Shown: positions 48,609 to 60,731 of the stretch, in pieces
Numbering within the stretch: position 1 is the stretch's first letter
How the letters are laid out: each line of letters begins with the position of its first letter
Assembly: GCF_021347895.1 (NCBI RefSeq)
Contig: NC_067135.1
Span: 310,001 to 374,000 of the forward strand
Source: Acanthochromis polyacanthus
Taxonomy: Eukaryota > Chordata > Actinopteri > Pomacentridae
Reading direction: 5' to 3'
Length of the DNA stretch: 64,000 bases
Program-made: the position numbers and the translations under genes
The notes under the pieces: model-generated
The model's database searches: none
What the model was told of the DNA's origin: nothing
Seen by the model: only the letters and a program-made list of their open reading frames with translations

Positions 48609-48659
48609 CTGGAGTCAGTGGATTGTCTTGACGTACTTATAAAGACCACATAAATCTCT

Positions 48660-49983
48660 CCCCCAGTCTAATCGTCACCTTATCACGGTGGAGGGTTTGA
48701 GTGTCTCTGTGATCCTGGTGTTGTCTGGGGCATTAGTCCCTGGTAGGGTTTCCCAAGGCTACCTGGTCCTGAGGGAGGGACCAGACTAACAGTGATTCAG
48801 AAGACCCCAATGAAAGCATAAAAGGGAGAAGCTGCTAGCTCAACCAGGTTGGGGATACCAGGGCCTTCTCTGGAGCCAGGAATGTGGAGTGGGGGGAGCT
48901 CATCAGAGTATATCTAGTAGCCAAGCCTTGAGATCCTGTGGGGCTCTGTCAGGTACAGCCCAAAGAAGAAACACGGAGCCACTGCCCAGTAGACCCACCA
49001 TCTGCAGGGCCGGAAATCAGGGTCATGTGCTATGTCCAACAGGCAGGAGCTAGACTATCCCTGGGGATGTGGAACATCACCTCACTGGCAGAGAAGGAAC
49101 CTGAGCTGGTGGAGGTGGAGTGGTACCGGCTGGATATAGTTGGACTCACTTCCACGCACAGCAAGGGTTCTGGAACCAGAATCCTGGAGAGGGGTTGGAC
49201 TCTCTCCTTTTCTGGAGTTGCCCAGGGTGAGTGTGGGGAAACTCAGAACCCCCAGCCGAGAACCGTTTTGTTCGAGTTCTCCCTGGAGAACCAGAGGGTC
49301 ACTTCTCTGAGACTTCATGCTGCAGAGGGGAAAACTCTGACTGTTGTCTGTTGTGATGCACCAACAGCAGTTCAGAGTATTCAACCTTCTTGGAGTCTCT
49401 GGGTGGTTCCTGGAAGGGGCACCACCTGGGGACTCCATAGTTCTCCTGGGGAACTTCAATGCTCACATGGGCAATGATGGAGAAACCTGGAGGAGGTGAT
49501 TGGGAGGAACGGCCTCATCTGAACCCGAATGGTGTTTTGTTATTAGACTTCTGTTCTAGTCATAGATTGTCCATAACAAACATCATGTTGGAGCAGAAGG
49601 TTCTCATAAGAGTACCTGGTACCAGAGCACCTTAGGTCAAAGGTCCATGATGGACTTCGTAGTCGTATCATCAGACCTGCAGCCGTATGTCTCAGACACT
49701 CGGGTGAAGAGAGGATAGAGCTGTCAACTGATCTCCACCTGGTGATGAGTTTGTTCTGATGGAAGACTGCTGGACAGACCTGGTAAACCCAAACCTGTAG
49801 TGAGGATGAACAGGGAACATCTGGTGGAGGACCCTGTCTGTGGGATTTTCAATTCCAACCTCCAGAAGAGTTTCTCCTGCATCCTGGGGGAGGTTGGGGA
49901 CATGGAGTCTGAGTGGTCCATATTCAAAGCCTCTCTTGAGATGCTGAAGGCTCTGGATATTGTTGGACTGTCTTGGTTGACAC
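48660..49983 (+). mobile_element. LINE A, 5' part (endonuclease), interrupted
   Basis: Leader from about 48,660, then an AP-endonuclease frame: MWNITSLAEKEPELVEVEWY, LDIVGLTSTHSKGSGT, later blocks resembling DFVVVSSD and a WSIFKASLEM segment, in several frames with stops. A jump near 49,945 from the connector to LDIVGLSWLTH implies an internal deletion. Interrupted at 49,984 by the L2-like LINE; continues at 53,111. Clade tentative (I/Nimb- or RTE-like). Confidence 0.75.
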
Positions 49984-52900
49984 ATTATGGCATAGAAATT
50001 GAAGAGTTAACAGTATTTCCCCAGAACCCTCTTCTTTCTGACCATTTTATGATAACATTTCAATTTAAAGTAAAGGATTGTTTAGCAGCTCAGAACAAAT
50101 ATCATTACAGTAGGTGTTTGTCTGACAATTCAGTATCTAAATTTAAGGAAATAATACCCTCTCTGTTTACTTCAGCAACATTTACTGATAAATCAGAAGG
50201 CAGATATTATTATTTTACCCCCACAGAAGTGGATTATTATGTTAATAATGCTTCAGCCTCACTGCGTACAACTCTTGATAGTGTTGCACCTGTAAAAAAG
50301 AAAGTTCTATCTCAGAGAAGACTTGCTCCTTGGTATAATTCCAGCTGCGGACTTTAAAGCAGGAAAGAAAGTGGTATTCCACTAATTCAGAGGAAGTGTA
50401 TGTGGCTTGGAAAAATAGTCTAGTAATCTATAAAAAAGCTCTTCGTAATGCCAGGACAACTTATTATTCATCTTTAATAGATGAGAACAAGAACAACCCT
50501 AGGTTTCTCTTTAGCACTGTAGCCAGGCTGACAAAGAGTCAGAGCTCTGTTGAACCTTGTATTCCTTTAGCTTTAACCAGTAACGACTTCATGAGCTTCT
50601 TTACACATAAAATAGTTATGATTAGAGATAAAATTAATCTGGCCCTTCCTACAAATGTCACAGATGCTTTTGAATTGGCTGTTAGACCTGATGAATCTTT
50701 AGAATTCTTCACTCCTATATGTCTCTCTGAACTCATTTCAACAGTTTCTACATCCAAACCATCAACATGTCTTTTAGATCCTATCCCAACTAGACTCTTC
50801 AAGGAGATTTTACCTTTAATTAATTCTTCAATGTTAGATCTGATTAATCTCTCTCTAGTAACAGGCTATGTACCACAGGCTTTTAAGGTTGCTGTCATCA
50901 AACCTTTGCTTAAAAAGCCCACTTTAGATCCAGATGTGTTAGCTAACTATAGACCGATATCCAACCTACCATTTCTCTCTAAAATTCTGGAAAGAACAGT
51001 TGCAAATCAATTATGTGAACACTTACAAAGGAATAATTAGTTTGAAATGTTTCAGTCAGGCTTCAGAGTGCATCATAGCACAGAAACAGCTCTAGTGAAA
51101 GTTACTAATGACCTTCTCATAGCATCAGATAATGGACTAGTCTCTATACTTGTTTTGTTAGATCTTAGTGCAGCGTTTGACACAATCGACCACAACATTT
51201 TATTACAGCGTCTAGAAAATTCAATTGGCATTAAAGGGACAGCACTGGACTGGTTTAAATCCTACTTATCAGATAGGCTCCAGTTTGTGCATGTCAACAA
51301 TAACTCTTCTGAGCATACTAAAGTTAATCATGGAGTTCCTCAGGGTTCTGTCTTAGGACCGATACTTTTCACATTATACATGCTTCCTTCAGGCAATATT
51401 ATTAGGAAGCATTGTATTAACTTCCATTGTTATGCAGATGACACACAATTGTATTTATCTATGAAGCCAGATGAAACTGATCAGTTAGCTAGACTGCAAG
51501 ATTGTCTTAAGGACATTAAAACCTGGATGACTTTTAACTTCCTACTGCTAAATTCAGACAAAACTGAAGTCATTGTATTTGGCCCCAAACATCTTAGAAA
51601 CTCGCTTTCAAAGCAAATAGTTACTCTGGATGGCATCACGTTGGCCTCCAGTACTACTGTGAGGAATCTTGGAGTTATTTTTGACCAGGACATGTCCTTT
51701 AACTCACACATAAAGCAAGTCTGTAGGACTTCCTTTTTTCACCTGCGTAATATTGTAAAAATCAGGAACATTCTGTCTCAGAGTGATGCAGAAAAATTAG
51801 TTCATGCTTTTGTTACTTCCAGGCTTGACTATTGCAATTCCTTATTATTGGGTTGTCCAAATAGTTCTCTCAAACATCTACAGTTGATCCAAAACGCTGC
51901 TGCGAGAGTACTGACAGGAGTTAGCAAAAGAGATCATATTTCCCCTATACTTGCTTCTCTTCACTGGCTTCCTGTTAAATCCAGAATAGAATTTAAAATC
52001 CTTCTTCTGACATATAAAGCTCTTAATAACCAATCTCCATCATATCTTAAAGATCTGATAGTACCTTATTATCCTAGTAGAACTCTTCGCTCTCAAGCTG
52101 CAGGCTTACTTGTTGTTCCTAGAATTTCTAAAAGTAGAATGGGAGGCAGAGCCTTCAGTTATCAGCTCCTCTCCTGTGGAACCTGCTCCCAGTTTGGGTT
52201 CTGGAGGCAGATACCCTCTCTATTTTTAAGACCAGGCTTAAAACGTTCCTTTTTGACAAATCTTATAGTTGGGGCTGACTGGGTGACCCACAGGGGTTCG
52301 GCTTGTGTCTTCATTGCACAGCTGACTCCCTCTTGGACGTCCCTTCGTTCTGCCTCTAGTCATGCTGCTATAGGCCTATAGGCTGCTGGGGGACTTTTCT
52401 TGACGCACTGAGCCCTTCTCTATCTACCTTTACATTTAATATGTATACCGTTATTGCAGTACATTCACTCTGTTTCCCCCTGTGCTATTTCTCCGAGTGT
52501 CCCTGGTCCCAGAGCTGGATGCTTCAGATCTGTGGTTGATGTTCCACCAGCTGGTCCAGTCTCCATCATGTCCACTGTGGGATGCTGCTGCTGACCTTCC
52601 TCCAGCCCTCTGCTTCCAACTCCCTTTTTCCACCAGTCAACTCTGCATCGCCTTCACTATACTGTTATGCTAACTTACATACTGTTTGAATTTTACTGCT
52701 AGCTATATATGGAGTATGTTTAATGTCAGAGCCGTACATCATCAGAGTAAACTATGAGTCAGTTTTCAATGTTAGCTTATACTTTGTCTGTGTCACATAT
52801 CCTGTCATACATGTATCCAAATGTGTGTTGTGTTTTCCTTGCTTTCCCACCCCTCCCTCTTCTCCCATCCCTCCCCCTTGCCCTCCTCTGTCCCTCTCAA

Positions 52901-53110
52901 CCCCCCCGGCCAGCAGGCAGATGGGTCCCCCCTATATAGAGCCGGGTTCTGCTCGAGGTTTCTTCCCTGTTAAAAGGGTGTTTTCCTGCCACTGTCGCCT
53001 TTGGGCTTGCTCTGGGGGTCAGGCATATGGGTTCTGTAAAGCGTCTTGAGACGAGTTGACTGTAATTGACGCTATATAAATAAAATTGAATTGAATTGAA
53101 TTGAATTGAA
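49984..53110 (+). mobile_element. L2/Maui-like LINE, 5'-truncated, nested in LINE A
   Basis: Begins inside the endonuclease (IEELTVFPQNPLLSDHFMIT, with the terminal SDH motif). RT follows at 50,396-51,040 (PIPTRLFKEILPLI, LANYRPISNLPFLSKILERT) and 51,047-52,381 ([61 protein letters not shown]), with stops at 50,355 and 51,038 and a frameshift near 52,190. The catalytic YADD is intact. The 3' UTR with TATATAGAGCCGGG and a tail of GAATT repeats (about 53,085-53,110) is typical of fish L2. Confidence 0.9.
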
Positions 53111-54370
53111 TCTCTACAATGTGGCGTGGGAATCAGGTACAATACCTGCGGAGTGGCAGACCGGGTGGTGGTTCCCATTTTCAAAAAGGGGGACCAGAGA
53201 GTGAGTTCCAACTACCGGGGTATCACACTTCTCAGCCTCAGTTTACTCTAGGATGGTGAAAGGGAGGCTCTGACCGATTGTAGAACCTCGGATTCAGGAG
53301 GAGCAATGTGGATTCCATCCTGGTTGTGAAACAATGGATCAGATCTTTACTCTTGAGGACCTGCTGAGGGGGTCATGTGAATTCAACCTGTCAGTCTACA
53401 TATGGTTTGTGGATCTGGAGAAGGTCTATGACTGTGTCCCCTGAGGACCTCTGTGGGGGTACTGAGGGAGTATGGGGTACCAGACTCTCTGATACAAACC
53501 ATTCGGTCCCTGTAGAATCAAATTGAGAGCTGTGTCCACGTACTCAGGACAAAGTCAGACTGGTTTCCAGTGGGTGTTGGACTCCTCCAGGGCTTTCCCT
53601 GGTCTCTGATCCTGTTTGTGGTCTTTATGGATCTCAAAGATCAGCCGGGGTGAGGAGGGTGTCTGGTTTGGGGACCTCAGGATCACATCTCTGCTTTTTG
53701 TAGATGATGTGGTTCCGTTGGTTCCTCAGACTTTCAGCAGCACTGGAGCAGTTTGCAGCCGAGTGTGAAGCGGTGGGGATGAGGATCAGAACCTCTAAGT
53801 CTGAGGTCATGGTTCTCTGATGGAAACTGGTGGGTTGTTCCCTCTGGGTTGGGGGTGGGGGGGTGGGGGGGGGGGGGGTTGATTCCCCAAACAAATGAGT
53901 TCAAGTATCTCAGGATCTTGTTCATGAGTGATGGAAAATGGAACTAGAGATGGACAGGTGGATTGTTGCAGCGTCAGCAGTAATGAAGGCGTTGTATCAA
54001 ACCGTCGTGGTGAAGAGGGAGCTGAGCCTCAAGGAGAAGATCTCAGTTTACCATCCATCTACGTTCCAACCCTCACCTATGGTCATGAGCTCTGGGTAGT
54101 GACCCAAAGAATGACATCGTGGATACAAGCGTCTGAAATGAGCTTCCTCTGTAGGGTGTCTGGGCTCAGCCTTAGAGATAGGAGGAGAAGATCAGACATC
54201 TGGAGGGAGCTCAGAGTAGAGCTGCTGATCCTTCACCTCTGAAGGAACCAGTGGAGGTGGTTTGGACATCTGATTCAGATGGATGGATGGACTGCATCAG
54301 ACTGCTGGTGTTTTGTGTGGATGTGTTGAGAACATCTGGAGGTTGTCCACTCGTTCTCCATCCATGGTCT
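53111..54370 (+). mobile_element. LINE A, 3' part (RT and C terminus)
   Basis: Resumes with CNVAWE-like sequence in the frame left at 49,983, then SNYRGITLLSL, WFVDLEKVYDCVP, the RT active box as FVDDVV (first residue pair altered from FADD), then IYVPTLTYGHELWVVTQRMT and LCRVSGLSLRDRRRRSD. Many stops and frameshifts; poly-G interruption at about 53,848-53,878. Confidence 0.8.
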
Positions 54371-54814
54371 GTCTTTGGTAAATAAAGATCTAAGTCCTGC
54401 AGGTGTTTTTGTGGAGAGTGTCAGCAGATGTGATAAACTTTAGGCTGGGCAGGTTTGGTTTCTAAAAGCAGCAGTGAGGAGCTAAAAATAAGCTGCTGAT
54501 GTCAGCCGGGTGGAGCTTATTTTAGGAGACGTCAGCTTCAGAACACAGAGTGACACGTTCTAAAAACAGCAGCAGAGTGTAGCAGAGTGCATCTGTGTGC
54601 ATTCTCACCCTCTCCAAAGTGTATTTTGTGTATATTTTGTGTGTTGTGTATATATTGTGTGTCTGTGTTGTGTATATATTGTGTAATTTGTGTGTCTCAC
54701 CCTCTCCAGAGTGTATTTTATGTGTTGTGTATGTTGTGTGTCTCACCCTCTCCAGAGTGTATTTTGTGTGTGTTGTGTGTCTGTGTTGTGTGTCTCTTGT
54801 GTACATTTGTACCT
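54371..54814. other. Unique spacer with GT-rich tandem patch
   Basis: A short hairpin (CTAAAAATAAGCT 482-494 with AGCTTATTTTAG 514-525 of the 54 kb block) and about three units with TCTCACCCTCTCCAGAGTGT at 54,603-54,770. No gene. Confidence 0.5.
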
Positions 54815-54898
54815 ACAGATTTTAAAGCTAGATCTGGTCTTAGGATTATTCATGTCAGTGTTCAGAGTTTAGTCTCTAAATTGGACATGATAAAGACC
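54815..54898 (+). mobile_element. LINE B, first fragment (endonuclease start)
   Basis: SGLRIIHVSVQSLVSKLDMI matches the start of an AP-endonuclease domain. The frame is cut by the PIF/Harbinger element and resumes at 57,097 (WIDSTNADIEVFSETWLKQS). Confidence 0.75.
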
Positions 54899-55479
54899 AG
54901 GGGCCTGTTTCATGAAGCAGGTTTAGTGAAAACTCTGAGTTTCTTAACCCTGAAATGAGGGAAACTCAGAGTTTTCCGTTTCACGAAGCGAGGTAACTTA
55001 ACCCAGAGACAGAGGGGTAACTCTAGCCTGTTTCACAAAGAGGGGTAACTTCAACTCTGGGTCAGTTACCGCAGTAACAGACTCTATGACTCTAACCTGG
55101 TCACCAGCAGGTTTATCTGAGAAAACCTCCAGTTTCTCTCCGTCTCCGCCCTCTTTCAGCCACACGCTGTTTCATTTCCTCATTCATTCAGTCAGTAAGC
55201 GAGCGAGTTTTGGCGTAGAACAGCTTTTATTAACGATCCAGTGGATAAAGGAGCAGCATTACTGCACAGATCATTAAATATTCGTCGGTAGATTGTTATC
55301 AGACCGAGCATAAATGTTCTCGCATTTCCGGACAATTATCGGTTTGAGCGGTACCGTTTCGTAATCGTTTCAAGTCCATAATCTACATAAACAACCTAAT
55401 CCGTCCTTACATTTACATTACCAACCAGTCATGCTCTCACATCCAGCAGATATTGTGTGTTGCGCTGCGGTTCTTTGCA

Positions 55480-56521
55480 AATGGAAGTTTTTATATGATG
55501 TCAGAGATGCAGAGTAAGACAACTGTATGGAGGACAGTCAGAAAAGTTTTCCTGGCTCTGAAATGACTTTTACTCGTCATTGTGGACATAAACCTGTCAG
55601 AACATCAAGGAGGATCCACAGGATTACAGGTGAATGATGCAGAGATCTGTTACATTCATTTTAAATCATATTCTGTTAATGACATTGTGCTGCAGCCTCA
55701 GACTGGGATCAGTCATTTTAATTTCTTTTAGGATTTCCCAGTGTGATTGGCTGCATAGATGCACACACATCCCCATCACAGCTCCCTCACATCATGAACA
55801 GGAAGTCCATTCACAGCATAAATGTGCAGGTAGGCTACAGGTAGACTGACTACTGTTTCTAAATGTTAAAGACTGCATCATAGTTCAACATCTGTCATTC
55901 TCTGCACTGTCCAGATCAGATGTGATGCTGCATACATCATTTCTAATGTGGAGGCCACGTGGTCTGGGTCTGTTCATGACTCCAGGATTTATGGAGAGTC
56001 TAACCTGAGCAACAGACTGCAGCGTGGTCAGCAGCATAAAGATTTTCACAATAGAATTCTCTTGTCTCCCTCCTTTAATATACTCTGATGTATCCACTAT
56101 ACATTACAGGAGAGTTTGATGGCCTTCTGCTGGGTGACAGGGGTTACCATGACAACCCAGGCTGATGACCTCATACCCTGACCCTGAACCAAGCCCCCAA
56201 CAGAACTTCAACCGGACTCACTGCAGGACCAGAGCCCGGGTGGAGATGACCATAGGCCTGCTGAAAGCCCGTTTCCAGAGCCTACGTCTCCTCAGGGTGA
56301 CCCCTGAGAGGGCCTGTGATATTACTGTGGCATGTGTTGTTCTTCATAATATTACCACTATTAGAGGAGAGCAACACCCTGCCCTACAAACTGAAGACCC
56401 AGATGATGAGCCCATCCACCTGCAGCTATCCAGGACAGCAGAGCAGTCAGAGACACCGTATGCAATAATCACTTTAGAGTTTAAGTCTCCATCATCACCA
56501 CCACAGCAAATAAAGACATGA
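55480..56521 (+). pseudogene. HARBI1-type DDE transposase remnant, intron-containing
   Basis: Pieces separated by GT-AG introns: an HTH-like part ending at about 55,629 (TTVWRTVRKVFLAL), then FPSVIGCIDAHTSP at about 55,733-55,829 (first catalytic Asp), SDVMLHTSFLMWRPR to MTPGFMESLT in a shifted frame, GEFDGLLLGDRGYHDNPG at about 56,111-56,163 (second Asp), and HCRTRARVEMTIGLLKARFQ with VVLHNI at 56,165-56,521 (Glu region). Frames do not join cleanly and a stop follows the second block, so it is probably dead. Confidence 0.8.
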
Positions 56522-56727
56522 TACACATTTCATTTGCTCTTCTTTATTTCCTACAAATAAAAGATAGTTCAGTTCATGTTCCAGTAGTTAACATAATTCA
56601 CCTGTAATTCATCTTAAGCTGCTGCCCCGTGAGATTCCACCAAAATGAAATAACTTAATATTCTGCCATTCAGACAGTTATTTCCTGTAATATTATTACG
56701 ATTACAAAGGACTACATTTAAACTTAC

Positions 56728-56879
56728 GCATTGATCCGGGCTGTTCTCCACGCCGTCTCTCTCTCTTTTACAGCTGCAGCGGTGTTGCACTTCTTTCTAA
56801 AAACGTGTTCAAACTCGCCATATGAGCGCGTTAAAAACTTCCCGTTCAAAAACGCAGCCTTTCGCTTCCCCGTTTCCAT
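56728..56879 (-). pseudogene. Myb/SANT-like Harbinger accessory gene, first exon
   Basis: From an ATG at 56,879 on the minus strand: KRKAAFLNGKFLTRSYGEFE, HVFRKKCNTAAAVKERDGVE, ending CAATGC|GTAAGT. This is the usual start of the Harbinger Myb/SANT-like DNA-binding protein that partners the transposase. Downstream exon not found. Confidence 0.65.
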
Positions 56880-57096
56880 GGTGACTCGTCGAATCGGGGT
56901 TCCATTGATGCTGTCTTTTCAGACTTGCGGTGCACGCGCGTAACTCCGGGTCAAACTACTCCGAGTTAATTAAACCAACTCAAATCAGCCGTTGTGAAAC
57001 CGAAAACTCAGAGTTTTCTATCTCAGAGTAGATCGACTCAGAGTTGAGGAATAAACTCAGAGTTTGTAAAACCTGCTTCATGAAACAGACCCCTGG

Positions 57097-57246
57097 ATAG
57101 ACTCAACAAATGCTGATATTGAAGTCTTTTCTGAAACGTGGCTTAAACAATCTGTCCATGATAAAGATATTTACATTAAAGGATATAATGTCTTTCGAAC
57201 TGATCGACAAAGAAAAGGTGGTGGAGTGGCCATATATATATTCAGC
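57097..57246 (+). mobile_element. LINE B, second fragment (endonuclease)
   Basis: WIDSTNADIEVFSETWLKQS then KDIYIKGYNVFRTDRQRKGG, the middle of an AP-endonuclease; cut at GGVAIYIF by the palindromic element. Confidence 0.82.
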
Positions 57247-57644
57247 CAACCCAGTCTCACATCAAATTGTGACATAGTCACGTTTGTCCACAATGCAAAA
57301 CGTTACAATCTCACAATTTGGCCCTGAAAATTGTGAGATGCTCACGTTTTTCCCCCCAATTCTTTTCTATGGGTCTGACAAAGGGTCATGTGACTGCTTG
57401 CTGCAGGCTTCTCAAAATGAAAACATGGCGGCTATTCCTTTTATTTTCCGTGGAAAATGCATTATTTTAAGATAGTTTGGACAGATAAAAACATTTTGAT
57501 GACATTTTTAGCGAGAAATATATATAACACTTTCACATTATCCATTCAGTTATTGGAAATGATCTGTGGTTTGGTTTGTTTTTACGCTGAATTTCACTTC
57601 ACGGCATTAAATTGTGACAGTGTCACATTTTGTACGTTATGCTG

Positions 57645-58252
57645 GTTGATTAGGACGCTGCCAAAAACGAAAACAAGCGGTGTGTTTATTTTTGTATTGT
57701 TGCATTGTGTAATTTTTTGAGTTGTTAAATCATTTATGTAACTCTTGGTGATTACTGCTCGTTACTGAGATGTCTTCCCCGGCCGTTCATTAGTTGACGC
57801 GCTTCGCTCCCTTGTTAACAAGTTGCATTTCAATGATCCACAAGTCGCTCGTTGTCAATGCAAACAACCGTATTTATTTCCATGAACGTGCTTTTGTTCA
57901 TTTGTTGAGCTCATCCATGCACCAGTCAGCGCACAGCGATCTAAAAACTTTATTCCTGCCCACAACAAGATCCCCCTGTCTTTCTTTAGCCCGTGGAAGC
58001 GTCCATAGCAACCACCATAGCAACGGTGGGAAACGTAACAATTCCACTCCGAGACGTGAAAGATTCATCGTCATAACAAACCAGAGATCATACACAAGAA
58101 CTGAACGAATATTGTGAAATTAAAATGTATATTTTTTGGTGTCGCTGTAATGCCTGAGGCTTTGCTGCTGTCCGCTTTCTGACCGTGGTCGGCAAAATAC
58201 AGGGGAGAACGACGTGCAGAACCTGCTGCACCTTTCTTCTTCGGTGGTGTCT
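57645..58252. other. Left asymmetric segment of palindromic element
   Basis: About 0.6 kb between outer and inner arm with no partner on the right side. No protein recognised. Confidence 0.5.
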
Positions 58253-59420
58253 GTGTAAAACAATGTCCAACATGCAAACAGCACACCTAGCGCCATGAAG
58301 CACAAAATGCAGGTGTAAATCAATGACATCTTACAATTACAATGTCCTGTCTTTTAACTAATAAAGACACATATATAAAGAACTTTACATCAGTTTGTTT
58401 GTTTGTTTTATTAAGATCCCCTATCAGCTTTTGCAAAGCAGCAGCTGTTCTTCCTGGGGTCTTCATAATTTCATTTGTGACAACACCAAAAAGCAACATG
58501 TACACAAAATACATACAAATCAAATTACAAAATACATAAACAATGCATACAAAAATACACGTATACAATACAAATAACATACATATACAAAACCTGTACT
58601 AACCAAAAGCATACAACACATAATACTCCCACCTTGAATTATAAAAATAAAATGTTCTTCTTCAAAGATACCATGACCTAACAGTAATAATTAAAGAATA
58701 ATCTACCTCAGAAACCAACCATAACATGAATCACATAAACAGTGACATTACAGTCACTACATTTAAGTTTAAGATTTAATTTAATGAATTATTGTATTTT
58801 ACAAATTTCTATTCCCAAGCAACCCACTAAACTAATAACTAAAATTTTGTGCTACATAATGCTCTTTTAGTTTTATTTTAAAGTTTTCAATATTCCCCGT
58901 TTTTGAGAAAATCCAGATGTTATCGCTCGCTCCCGACAAAAGCATCATTTTTTAAAAATATTTTGGATTTCGATTAATTAGACAATGAACAAATTGACGT
59001 AATTTCCTGGTGGGTGTGTTTATGCAGCCTATTAAATACTTTTTTCCCCATGAAATAAAGTACAATCCATACATCATGGTTCAGTGTACATTGTTTGTTT
59101 TGTTCACTGACATAGTGCAATAAAGTTTTGTTTTTTAAACCATCCAGTACCGTAATGAATATTGAACGAATATGGCATCTCGTTTACATCTCTAATTAAG
59201 GAGCAAGAAATTTACTGACGTTGATTTATGATTCAAGACAAGCAGAGGACACACTGTGTGCCCCTTTAATGTCCAAAAGGCCAATTAAGGTCAAAATCTC
59301 ACAAATTCTTTGACCGATTTGGACCAACCTGCACATGTTTGATATTGGGTCCTAAAGCAATACTGGTGTACGTTTTCAGACCACCAGGACCTACAACGGC
59401 AAAATAGGAGCAAAGAAGAC
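58253..59420 (+). repeat. Inner arm, left copy
   Basis: About 1.17 kb, inverted match to 60,732-61,900 with scattered single differences. Confidence 0.9.
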
Positions 59421-60731
59421 ACTGGAACAGGGGCCTTTGTTAAAATGAATGAGAAACAGTGTGAGAACATCAATCAAAGTGCACCAAAGTGCATAAAGTC
59501 ATAGAACAGGGTGTGCTGAATGCTCTGGGAGCAAGTCTGCAGTGAAAACACCTTTGAAGGGGTCAAGGGTCACTAAATCTGAAGACTTCAAATGAAGGAG
59601 ACATTTTGTGCAACATATCAAGTATCATAAAAGTCATTCCCAGTGGAATTCAAGTCTGATATTGTGTGGGACTATTCAGAGCAGTCACATGAAGCACTGT
59701 ATCTGTTTTCAAGGGTCTAGGCCCACGGGAACCCGCGTTTTTCAGCAGTGAGGCCTGCTAGTAGTGATGAAGCCTGAGGCCTTCAAACATGTAAAAATCA
59801 TTCCTGCTCGGTCATTTTTGGGTCTAGTGACACCAAATCGGACACACTCCTAGTAGACCACCTCCTGACCTTGCATATTTTTTTTCAGAGAGTTAGCTCA
59901 AAAGGGGCCCGAGCACGGCCCTGTTTCTGACTCTGCGGTTAACCCTTTAATGTCCAAATGCTTCAAAACGGGCTAAAAAGGTCCAAATCTCACACATTCC
60001 TTAATCAATTTGGACCAAACTGCACAGGTTCTATATACAGAGGCTAATGTGAACGCTCATGCACGTTTCAGACCTCCAGGGGCCCTGAAGAAGGAATGAG
60101 GGCCAAAAAAAAACAAAGTGCATTTTTTCAGTTCTCTATACTTCTATCCATGGTTGTGCTGTTTTCATAGAGGCACACAACTTTATATTGCAGTAAAAAC
60201 AATGAGCCCAGGGGGATTTAAAATACGACTGGAGCAACTAGAAACTACTTCAGGGAGTTAATGACACAGCAGCATAACAACACAACTACAGCAACAACAA
60301 ATACCACAACATCTACAGAGAAAAATATCATTATTGCTCTCCTCATTATTACGAAATATACATACTCTTTATATATGAGGAACCATAAACACGCTAAAGA
60401 CACAATAAAGTAGCCAAAAAAAGGTAATGAATAAAGTTTCACACAAACAGACATAAGTTTTGTGTGTGTGGGCAAAGTGTTCTTTTCAGAGTCGGTCAGC
60501 GCAGCACAGTGAGGTGCACCAAAGAAAATGAATGATAAAATGATGACTAAATGCTGAGATGAGATGACTGCAAGGAAATTGTGCTGCAACCAAACAGCAA
60601 ACTCTTTGAATGAACAATAAAGGCAACATGGAAATGCAGAAAATTACAGTTTGTCAAACGTCTGCTTGAAGCTGCTTCAAAAACGAGTTAATCTCTATGG
60701 ATCCCTGCGTTAAAATGTCCAAGTTTACAGC
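59421..60731. other. Spacer of palindromic element
   Basis: Contains a direct, diverged partner of the arm segment TTTGGACCAA...CTGCACA (59,310-59,335 and about 60,010-60,030). No recognisable protein; a 114-codon minus frame at 60,245-60,589 has no family signature. Confidence 0.5.

Larger units (their letters stand above)
54899..57096. mobile_element. PIF/Harbinger element nested in LINE B
   Basis: Terminal inverted repeats from CCAGGGGCCTGTTTCATGAA to its reverse complement ending at about 57,096, with GCAGGTTTAG/AAACTCTGAG subterminal motifs repeated. About 2.2 kb. Carries the usual two PIF/Harbinger genes as remnants: a HARBI1-type transposase on plus and a Myb/SANT-like gene on minus. 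Exact 3-bp target duplication uncertain (CCA/CCT). Confidence 0.88.

Noticed and set aside
46651..48642. Open frames of 663 and 651 codons on the plus strand
   Set aside because: They are translations of a 21-bp tandem repeat; the period is a multiple of three so stops never arise. No start context, domain or splice structure supports a protein.
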